A stretch of DNA of 13,000 nucleotides from DRYM01 sp964526225 (GTDB lineage Archaea; Thermoproteota; Thermoprotei_A; EX4484-217-1), in assembly GCA_964526225.1 (NCBI GenBank), contig CAZGLL010000035.1, forward strand, positions 1 to 13,000, given 5' to 3'. Under the pieces are notes generated by a model. That model saw nothing but the letters and a program-made list of their open reading frames with translations. It did no database searches and was not told where the DNA came from. This document shows positions 1 to 5,941 of this stretch, in pieces. Position 1 is the stretch's first letter, and the number at the start of each line of letters is the position of its first letter. The position numbers were made by a program, and so were the translations under genes.

Positions 1-779
1 ATGTAACCGAAAACGGCGGAGTAATAACAGTTTACTCTGACGATAAAAGCATCTTCAAACTTAGTGAAGTGTTTAAGAAGCCGGGGCTTCTACGTAATCT
101 TCTCGAAAAAATAGCTAGAAGCCCTGTACTTAGAGCTAGGCAAGACATTTCAAAGTATAAATGGTTTAGAATAAGACCTTCAGAGGAACTTTCTATTCTC
201 GAAGGAGGGCTAAATATCGACCATATAATTGAGAAACTTGAGGAAGGAAGCGTCGTTATCTTAGATGTTTCATCAACACCTTCAACTCAAGCTGATGCTG
301 TTGTTCTAAATGTTGTTAGAAGAATTCTAACGAATAGAATAGGGCTTGATCCAAGGGAAATAGCTAGGAGAAAAGTCGTAGCTATTGTTTCGGAGGAAGC
401 ACCACTATACTTATCACCTGAGAAAGTTAGGAGCCCTAGAAACGCTTTCGCAAGAATAGCTCGTGAAGGTAGGAAGTTCAAAATAGGGTTAGTAGCTATA
501 ACACAGCTTGCAACAATAATTGAGAAACAGCTTCTAGCAAACATGAACACAATAGTAGTTTTGAGAACCAAGTTTAGAAGTGACATAGAGTATTTCTCTT
601 CAATAGGTGTTCCATCTTCAGAAATACCGTTACTTAACGATAGAGAAGGATACATTTACACACCAGACATTAGAGTTAGAGATCCAATACCAGCTTACTT
701 TAAAGGATGGTTTGAAATAGATGTTAAAAGTAGAGAAGAAAAGCTAGAGGATGTAGCTAAGATGATGTTAGAGGTCTAG
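1..779 (+). CDS. herA: HerA DNA translocase/helicase, C-terminal part (5' end outside window)
   Basis: The frame is open from base 3 to the TAG at 777-779, so this is the 3' part of a longer gene; the GTG at 69 is an internal valine codon, not a start. HerA is a hexameric ATP-driven DNA pump that works with NurA nuclease and Mre11-Rad50 to resect double-strand breaks in archaea. Visible are the 'VVILDVSST' strand, a Walker B-like 'VVAIVSEEAP', the 'FARIAREGRKFKIGLVAITQ' stretch with the conserved arginines and sensor glutamine of the family, and the following 'MNTIVVLRTK' strand and aspartate. The Walker A motif would lie upstream. rad50 begins seven bases after the stop, so the two are almost surely one transcript. 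A related FtsK/HerA-type ATPase is possible, but the Rad50 neighbour favours HerA. Confidence 0.9.
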   Translation, partial: VTENGGVITVYSDDKSIFKLSEVFKKPGLLRNLLEKIARSPVLRARQDISKYKWFRIRPSEELSILEGGLNIDHIIEKLEEGSVVILDVSSTPSTQADAVVLNVVRRILTNRIGLDPREIARRKVVAIVSEEAPLYLSPEKVRSPRNAFARIAREGRKFKIGLVAITQLATIIEKQLLANMNTIVVLRTKFRSDIEYFSSIGVPSSEIPLLNDREGYIYTPDIRVRDPIPAYFKGWFEIDVKSREEKLEDVAKMMLEV

Positions 780-786
780 TTTAACA

Positions 787-3201
787 ATGATAATTAAGGC
801 AATATGGCTACACAATATAAGATCCTATAAGGATGAAATAGTTGTTTTCCCCGAGGAAGGAATAACTGTAATATACGGAGATGTTGGTTCAGGAAAAACA
901 AGTATACTTAGCGCAATAGGATTCGCAATTTTCGGAAACGTTCCTGGAACACCGTCGGATCCCCTTTCTAGATTTGCAAACCCTACAGCAAGAGACCTTT
1001 TAAGGAAAGGGGAATCAAGAGGATTCATTAGACTATGGATGAAGAGTGGGGAGAGAAACATAGTAGTTCATAGGGAGATTGTAGAGTCCGGGACCACAGT
1101 AAGTGATAGGGGAGGATGGGTTTTAATAGTTGAAAGGAATGGGAAAACAAAGTATAAGAGGCTCACAGCAACCGAAATGAGAAACTATGTTTTGGAAACC
1201 CTCGGAATACCTGAAGAAAAAACAAGAGCAAGAAGTAGGGTTTTTGCATCGGCAATATATGTTCCACAATTCGGAATACACTCAATACTCAATGTAAGCG
1301 ATAAAGAAAGATCAGAAATAGTCAATAGAGTCCTTAATCTCATAAAATATAGTTACGCTAGAGAAAGAATAGATTATGTTAAGAAAGTAGTAAGGCGCAG
1401 AATTAGGGAGAATTTAGAGAAGAAAGAATCTGAGTTAAGAAGTAAAATCGCGGAGGAAGAACAGATAAGAGAAGAACTAAAAAGAACTAAGGAAGAACTA
1501 AAACGTTTAGAGGAAGAACTCAGGGAATTAAGGAGGAAAGAGGAAGAACTCAAAAAGGTTATTGAAAAACTCGAAGATAGGGAGAGAAAACTAAGAGAAA
1601 TTGCAGGAAAAATAGATGCACTAAAGACCCAACTAGAGCGTTTGAAGCAGGAGAAGGAAAGAGAGGAATTAAGGCTTAAAGGAAAAACAGTAGGAGAAAT
1701 AGAAAATGAACTTAAAGAGAAAGGTGATGAACTGGAAAAGCTAAAGCTAGAACTTGAGAAAGAGAGAAAGAGAAAGGAGGAAATTGAAGAGGAAAGAGAA
1801 AACATTGAAAGGGAGCTTGAGAGGAAAGTAGAGGAAACATCCACTTTAGCCTCGAAAATATCGGCAATAAATGGTGAAGTAGATGGACTTAGGAAGAGGC
1901 TAAGCGAAATTGAGGAACTTGAGAGAAAAGGTATTTGTCCAGTATGTTTACAGTCAGTAACACATGCACACGCTCATGAACTTAAAAATAAAATAGCTTC
2001 TGAAATCGAGGAACTTGAAGCAAAGAAAAAACAATACATGGAGAAGTTGAGAAGAGCGAATATTGAAGTAGAGAAGCTTAAGCAGAGAAAGGAAACTCTG
2101 AATACAGAATATTCTGAAATAGAGTCTAAAGAGAGTAAGCTTAATGAGAAAATAAAAAACATCTTAGAGTCACTATCCGAACTCAAAACATTGCTAGAAG
2201 TTGCTAAGAAAGTTTCAGAACTTGAAGCTAAGATGGAGAAGGTGAAAAAGGAACTTGAAACTGTTGGTAAGGCATCTAAGGAACTTGATGAGATAACTAA
2301 GAAACTTTCTTCCCTGAAGAATGAATACGATGATATTCTTAAGAAAAAGGAGGAATTAAGTACACGTAAAGGTGTTTTGCAAGGAAAAATCAGTAATTAT
2401 GAAAGTAAGCTTGGGGAAATAGAGAAGCTTAGGGAAGAGCTTATAGCCGTAAGGAACGAGATAAGTAAGAACAAGTTCTACATTGAATTTCTAGACAAGC
2501 ATGTATTAGCAATTATAAGGGAAGTTGAAAGATACGTTAAGTCTAAAGCCTATGTTGCCTTTAAGGAGGAATTTCTAAGAATATTTAAAACGTTAATGAT
2601 AGGGTATGAGAACATAGATGTTGAAATATCACCCGATTTTAATCTCCAATTTAAAGCTAAAGTAGATGGATCAATGGTACCAATAGACACTCCAAGTGGA
2701 GGTCAGTTAACAAGCATTTCACTAGCCTATAGATTAGCTTTAAACAGAGTTGCCAGAGCTATGATACCTCAGCTTAGAGAAGGAATTTTAATACTTGACG
2801 AACCAACCTATGGTTTCTCACCGGAAAGAGTAGAACTACTGAGGAAAGTCCTATTTAGTGAAGAGGGACCCAAACAGGTGATTATTGTAACGCATGATAG
2901 GTCATTCTACGATGTTTCGGGGGAGGAAAAACTAGGCATTATAAGGCTTGAGCTTGATTCTGAAATAACAAAAACCAAGGTTCACTATGAGAATATCAAT
3001 CCAGAATATATTGAAAGTGTTAAGAACGTATTCAAAGCGTTAAGCAAGAAAATATTTAGCATGAGTATTGAAGAAGCACAGCCTATTAAGGAAACATTTA
3101 AACCCGAAGTTAAAGTTCCACTTAGCAAGAAAAACCATAAGAAAACGACATCACTATTAGACTTCATATCTCAAACTGGTGAAAAAAAGGATAAACATTA
3201 A
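787..3201 (+). CDS. rad50: DNA double-strand break repair ATPase Rad50
   Basis: Rad50 is the SMC-like ATPase partner of Mre11; it binds DNA ends and tethers them through a zinc hook. The 804-residue protein has Walker A 'GDVGSGKTS' (G31-S39), coiled coil from about 195 to 380, the zinc hook C384-P-V-C387, returning coiled coil to about 570, the ABC signature 'SGGQ' from S637, Walker B with D671-E672 and the switch histidine H703. Archaeal Rad50 proteins are usually somewhat longer, so the coils are on the short side. About 100 residues follow H703, more than needed to close the ATPase lobe; the tail is basic and ends near 'TTSLLDFI' (787-794), which resembles a PCNA-binding box. Three histidines (393, 395, 397) follow the hook. 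The ATG at 787 has GAGGT at 771-775 upstream and lies seven bases after herA. mre11 is not visible in the window. Confidence 0.96.
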   Translation: MIIKAIWLHNIRSYKDEIVVFPEEGITVIYGDVGSGKTSILSAIGFAIFGNVPGTPSDPLSRFANPTARDLLRKGESRGFIRLWMKSGERNIVVHREIVESGTTVSDRGGWVLIVERNGKTKYKRLTATEMRNYVLETLGIPEEKTRARSRVFASAIYVPQFGIHSILNVSDKERSEIVNRVLNLIKYSYARERIDYVKKVVRRRIRENLEKKESELRSKIAEEEQIREELKRTKEELKRLEEELRELRRKEEELKKVIEKLEDRERKLREIAGKIDALKTQLERLKQEKEREELRLKGKTVGEIENELKEKGDELEKLKLELEKERKRKEEIEEERENIERELERKVEETSTLASKISAINGEVDGLRKRLSEIEELERKGICPVCLQSVTHAHAHELKNKIASEIEELEAKKKQYMEKLRRANIEVEKLKQRKETLNTEYSEIESKESKLNEKIKNILESLSELKTLLEVAKKVSELEAKMEKVKKELETVGKASKELDEITKKLSSLKNEYDDILKKKEELSTRKGVLQGKISNYESKLGEIEKLREELIAVRNEISKNKFYIEFLDKHVLAIIREVERYVKSKAYVAFKEEFLRIFKTLMIGYENIDVEISPDFNLQFKAKVDGSMVPIDTPSGGQLTSISLAYRLALNRVARAMIPQLREGILILDEPTYGFSPERVELLRKVLFSEEGPKQVIIVTHDRSFYDVSGEEKLGIIRLELDSEITKTKVHYENINPEYIESVKNVFKALSKKIFSMSIEEAQPIKETFKPEVKVPLSKKNHKKTTSLLDFISQTGEKKDKH

Positions 3202-3223
3202 TTTTCTCTTTATCGGTATTTTT
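3202..3223 (+). terminator. T-rich archaeal-type terminator after rad50
   Basis: Directly after the rad50 stop there are two pyrimidine tracts, TTTTCTCTTT (3202-3211) and TTTTT (3219-3223), with no clear hairpin. Archaeal RNA polymerase ends at such U-rich stretches. The call rests on composition alone; read-through into the kinase gene 108 bases downstream is possible. Confidence 0.45.
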
Positions 3224-3295
3224 GAGCGAAAAATGATTAAAGCAACTAAAGAGATACTACTAACGGAAACAATAGTTTTGTTGAGAATATCTTGT

Positions 3296-3301
3296 AGGAG
3301 G
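3296..3301 (+). promoter_or_regulatory. Shine-Dalgarno site that fixes a TTG start
   Basis: A perfect AGGAGG lies eight bases before the TTG at 3310. An in-frame TAG at 3295-3297 rules out any earlier start. The nearby ATG at 3305 is in another frame and is followed at once by CTT TGA, so it cannot start the kinase. Confidence 0.75.
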
Positions 3302-3309
3302 AACATGCT

Positions 3310-4272
3310 TTGAGCTATGTTTTAGCTATAGATTTAGGAGCAACATACCTTAGATTAGCAATAGCAACATATGACGGCAAAATAGTTTCTAAGGTTAAAG
3401 AGAAGGTTATTAGGAAAGGTAACGAGTATGCTGTGGCAAATCAAATAATCGGGATTTATGAGAAACTTAGAGAAAAACTAGGTGAAATAAATATTGGTAA
3501 AATTGCTATAGGCTCAATAGGACCATTAGATATGAGAGAGGGTATTATATTAAACCCTCCAAATCTACCTTATGAAAAAGTGCTTCTAAAGAAGCCTCTT
3601 GAAGAATATTTTAAAGTAGAAGTTATCGTACTTAACGATGCTGTTTCAGCTGCTTGGGGCGAGAAACACTTCGGCTTAGGTAAGAATGTAGAGAACCTAG
3701 CATATATAACGTTAAGTACCGGGATAGGTGTTGGTGTAATAGTTAATGGAAAACTACTTTTAGGCAAAGACGGTAATGCTCATGAAATGGGTCATGCAGT
3801 AGTAAACTATGATTCACCTTTCAAATGCGGATGCGGTAGGGTAGGGCATTGGGAAGCTTACGCTTCCGGAAGAAACATTCCAAGATTTGCAAAGTACTTA
3901 GCCCAAACAAAATTCAAAGAGCTTCTAACTAAGAGCATATTGAGAAGCAAAATAGTTAATAATACATTGGAAGCTAAGGATGTTTTCGAAGCAGCCAAGA
4001 AAAATGATTCCTTAGCTTTGAAAATAATAGATGAGCTAGGTAAGGTGAATGCATCAGGATTTGCTAACGTAATTAATGCTTATGATCCGGAGTTAATAAC
4101 TGTAGGCGGAGCTATAACGCTAAGTAATCCTAAAGAACTTGTCATAGATCCTATGCTGAAATATCTTGACATGTTCGTTGTTAATAGGGTTCCTAAAATA
4201 GAAATTACAAAACTAGGGGACGACATAGTACTATATGGTGCTATAGCAGTAGCAATAAACCCTCCTCTATAG
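3310..4272 (+). CDS. ROK-family sugar kinase (probable ATP-dependent glucokinase/hexokinase)
   Basis: ROK kinases phosphorylate glucose or related hexoses and N-acetylated sugars with ATP in the cytoplasm. This 320-residue protein has the N-terminal phosphate-binding 'AIDLGATYLR', the catalytic aspartate in 'LNDA' (D110), the glycine-rich 'LSTGIGVGV', the sugar-binding 'HEMGH' (158-162, usually GE-x-GH) and the zinc-binding region 'CGCGRVGHWE' (173-182). In the usual ROK motif the position of H180 is a third cysteine; here only C173 and C175 remain, with H162 and H180 as other possible ligands. A second glycine-rich segment 'VGGAI' sits near the C-terminus. The TTG start is set by AGGAGG. The next gene begins 15 bases after the stop, suggesting co-transcription. 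Substrate cannot be read from sequence; glucose is a family-based guess. Confidence 0.88.
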   Translation: MSYVLAIDLGATYLRLAIATYDGKIVSKVKEKVIRKGNEYAVANQIIGIYEKLREKLGEINIGKIAIGSIGPLDMREGIILNPPNLPYEKVLLKKPLEEYFKVEVIVLNDAVSAAWGEKHFGLGKNVENLAYITLSTGIGVGVIVNGKLLLGKDGNAHEMGHAVVNYDSPFKCGCGRVGHWEAYASGRNIPRFAKYLAQTKFKELLTKSILRSKIVNNTLEAKDVFEAAKKNDSLALKIIDELGKVNASGFANVINAYDPELITVGGAITLSNPKELVIDPMLKYLDMFVVNRVPKIEITKLGDDIVLYGAIAVAINPPL

Positions 4273-4287
4273 TTTCTCGGTGAAACA

Positions 4288-4932
4288 ATGGATCCATTCA
4301 CTTGGAAAAGCCCCGGTAGAGCTATGGAGTTAGCTAAGGAACTAGCTAAAACATGTAAGGAAACTTTAGGTTCGCTCGTTGATTCAGTTAGTGTTGTTGA
4401 GCTTAAAGAAAACGTTCTCTATAGGGCTTTAACACTAAATGGCTACATAACATTGTCTAATGGTTTATACACAAATATTCTAGCAATGTCAATTAGGAAT
4501 AGGAAATCATCGTTCATAGGGTTCGAAGGAGTCTTTAAGGGCAGAGAGCTAAAAGTTCCGGAAGCTCAAATAGTCTATGTCGACACGTTTCTATGGACTA
4601 AGTGGAAATTCAGAGTTTCACCTAAGGATGCTAGAAAGAGCCCTCTAATACTTTTCATGAGAGAACATGAGGAATCTCTTAAGAGAGAATATTTTAAGCA
4701 AGACCTAGGTGAAGGTAAAATACACTACTTTAGAGTATACTTGAGCGAAGACTCGAAATTTAGAAGAGTTAATGTTAGAATTAACATTTGGATGAAGAAT
4801 GGCTTAATACGTAGGAATGCAATAGATTTAATACTTAGAACAATAGGGCTTTTAGAAACATATTTTATGAAGAAAATTTCCCAGAAAAAACCTCCAGAAC
4901 CCCTTAAGACCTTCAATATCAAATCACTTTAG
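4288..4932 (+). CDS. Unrecognised 214-residue basic alpha/beta protein
   Basis: I do not recognise this family. The protein is probably soluble: no signal peptide and no membrane helix. It begins with an amphipathic helix (about 10-28), followed by mixed strands and helices, including a hydrophobic strand 'AQIVYVDTFLW' (93-103) and 'LILFMREHEE' (120-129), then alternating strands 'IHYFRVYL' and 'VNVRINIWM' (145-169), a helix (about 176-197) and a basic, proline-containing tail. It has one cysteine (C23) and no evident catalytic or metal-binding motif. The ATG at 4288 has GGTG at 4279-4282, and the gene sits 15 bases after the ROK kinase. Its last 14 bases overlap the end of nth on the other strand. 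NurA, expected near herA/rad50, was considered, but the protein is short and lacks an evident N-terminal acidic nuclease motif. Codon use matches the neighbours, so it looks native. Confidence 0.75.
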   Translation: MDPFTWKSPGRAMELAKELAKTCKETLGSLVDSVSVVELKENVLYRALTLNGYITLSNGLYTNILAMSIRNRKSSFIGFEGVFKGRELKVPEAQIVYVDTFLWTKWKFRVSPKDARKSPLILFMREHEESLKREYFKQDLGEGKIHYFRVYLSEDSKFRRVNVRINIWMKNGLIRRNAIDLILRTIGLLETYFMKKISQKKPPEPLKTFNIKSL

Positions 4933-5599
4933 CACAAAATTCGGAAATAGGGCAAAGGCTACATTTAGGTTTCCTGGCTACGCAAAACCTTCTACCAAGC
5001 AATATTAGGTATAAGTGTGCTTCAAGACATTTGTCAGGGCAAAATAGCTCAATGAGTCTTCTTCTCACATCTTCATATTTAGCATTTTTCGCTGTGGAGC
5101 CTAATCTGTAGGATACCCTCATAACATGTGTATCTACAGGTACTGTAGGCTTATTTGCTATCATAAGAAGTAGGATATCGGCTGTCTTTGGACCAACACC
5201 AGGAATTCTCATAAGTTCAGCTCTAGCTTCCTCTAAAGGTTTTTTAAGAATAGTTGATAAGTCACCTTTAAATTCTTTCAGAACGTATTTCGAAGCTTCA
5301 ATAATTCTCTTTGCTTTAACGTAACCTAAACCGCCATGCGATATTAGCGAAGATAACTCGTCTATCGTTGAGTTAGCTAAGACGTTAGGTGTTATTTTAG
5401 GAAATCTCTTCTTCAAATTAAAGTATGATTTGAAAGCATTTTTCTCATTAGTATTTTGCGTAAGTATTGTAGCTACAAGGGTTTCAAAAGGATCTCTAGT
5501 TTCTAAGGCAACCTTAAGCGCTAAAAACTCATTAAGATTTACTTCACCAAACGTTCTCTTTAGAATCCTAAGTATTTTATGAGCTCTTTCTTTCAACAA
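4919..5599 (-). CDS. nth: Endonuclease III-type DNA glycosylase/AP lyase with Fe-S cluster
   Basis: Endonuclease III removes oxidised pyrimidines and cuts the resulting abasic site in base-excision repair. From the TTG at 5599 the protein has 226 residues. It contains the helix-hairpin-helix 'IPGVGPKTAD' with catalytic lysine K138, the active-site aspartate D156 in 'VPVDTH', and four cysteines C206-x6-C213-x2-C216-x5-C222, exactly the [4Fe-4S] spacing of Nth. The lysine argues for a bifunctional Nth over MutY. Start choice: AAAGGAGGG (5607-5615) is seven bases upstream of TTG 5599. An upstream TTG at 5626 or ATG at 5620 would add nine or seven residues and place that strong site inside the gene; a leaderless ATG at 5620 remains possible because AT-rich DNA lies upstream. 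The gene is convergent with the unknown 214-residue gene (14-base overlap) and divergent from feoB. Confidence 0.93.
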   Translation of the reverse strand: MLKERAHKILRILKRTFGEVNLNEFLALKVALETRDPFETLVATILTQNTNEKNAFKSYFNLKKRFPKITPNVLANSTIDELSSLISHGGLGYVKAKRIIEASKYVLKEFKGDLSTILKKPLEEARAELMRIPGVGPKTADILLLMIANKPTVPVDTHVMRVSYRLGSTAKNAKYEDVRRRLIELFCPDKCLEAHLYLILLGRRFCVARKPKCSLCPISEFCAKVI

Positions 5600-5606
5600 A
5601 AACTCG

Positions 5607-5615
5607 CCCTCCTTT
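5607..5615 (-). promoter_or_regulatory. Shine-Dalgarno site deciding the nth start
   Basis: On the minus strand this reads AAAGGAGGG, an almost perfect match to the 16S rRNA 3' end, seven bases before TTG 5599 and ten before TTG 5596. It argues for the shorter Nth protein. It would be wasted if translation began at the ATG at 5620. Confidence 0.6.
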
Positions 5616-5779
5616 ATCATTAACAATATGGATGCATAATAAATTAATTTTTCAATAGTTAATTAAAATTAACAGAGGTGATGACAATGTATTTTTCAAC
5701 ACTCCATTAAATTTAGTTTGTTCATTTATGTAAAATGAATGCTATCTAACCTTAATTTAGTACTTAACATCTTACAAGG

Positions 5780-5817
5780 GTTAGAAATATTCGTCATTTA
5801 ATATTAGGATTTCTAAC
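5780..5817. repeat. Inverted repeat in the nth-feoB spacer (9-bp arms, 20-base gap)
   Basis: GTTAGAAAT (5780-5788) and ATTTCTAAC (5809-5817) are exact reverse complements. No gene ends here, since nth and feoB diverge from this spacer, so a terminator role is unlikely. The right arm overlaps a shorter dyad, TTAG-N5-CTAA (5804-5816). It could be a regulator site upstream of the feoB promoter, or a hairpin in a longer transcript. The arms are seen directly; function is inferred. Confidence 0.45.
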
Positions 5818-5864
5818 TTAAGGCTTTGACTTTTTGAAATATTATGATATTGCACAAAACTATG

Positions 5865-5872
5865 CTTAAATA
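5865..5872 (+). promoter_or_regulatory. Predicted TATA box of feoB
   Basis: CTTAAATA resembles the crenarchaeal TATA box. Transcription would start about 25 bases downstream, near 5892-5897, leaving a leader of about 45 bases that includes the GTGG-rich ribosome site before ATG 5942. A weaker AT-rich element at 5900-5909 could serve as an alternative. Confidence 0.5.
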
Positions 5873-5893
5873 GGCTACTCTTACTATGTTAAA

Positions 5894-5921
5894 TTAGGCG
5901 AATAATATTAGACTGGCCTAA
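5894..5921. promoter_or_regulatory. Putative metal-regulator (DtxR-like) operator at the feoB start site
   Basis: TTAGGC (5894-5899) and GCCTAA (5916-5921) are exact inverted copies. The right half also contains TTAGACTGGCCTAA (5908-5921), which matches 11 of 14 bases of the core TTAGGTTAGCCTAA of the known bacterial DtxR/IdeR operator. The site overlaps the predicted transcription start, where a bound repressor would block polymerase. This fits iron repression of feoB but is inferred from pattern and position; no regulator gene lies in the window. Confidence 0.45.
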
Positions 5922-5941
5922 CTTTAATTGTGGTGGCAATT

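Noticed and set aside
287..655. 122-codon minus-strand frame opposite herA
   Set aside because: The plus strand encodes clear HerA motifs across the same bases; the antisense product has no recognisable features.
69..779. GTG at 69 as the true start of the first gene
   Set aside because: The frame stays open with protein-like sequence back to base 3, and no ribosome site precedes the GTG; the gene is simply cut by the window edge.
1374..1844. Long minus-strand reading frame opposite rad50, very rich in Ser, Leu and Phe
   Set aside because: It is the mirror of Glu/Lys-rich coiled-coil codons (GAA/GAG/AAG read backwards); the protein is low-complexity and has no start signal.
4288..4932. The 214-residue protein as NurA
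   Set aside because: NurA is usually longer and begins with an acidic nuclease motif that I do not see here; position near rad50 alone is not enough.
5678..5740. GTGATGA resembling a C box of a C/D-box guide RNA in the nth-feoB spacer
   Set aside because: No CTGA D box or internal C'/D' pair lies at a proper distance.
5780..5817. Inverted repeat read as a transcription terminator
   Set aside because: Genes diverge from this spacer, so no transcript ends here, and no T-run follows either arm.
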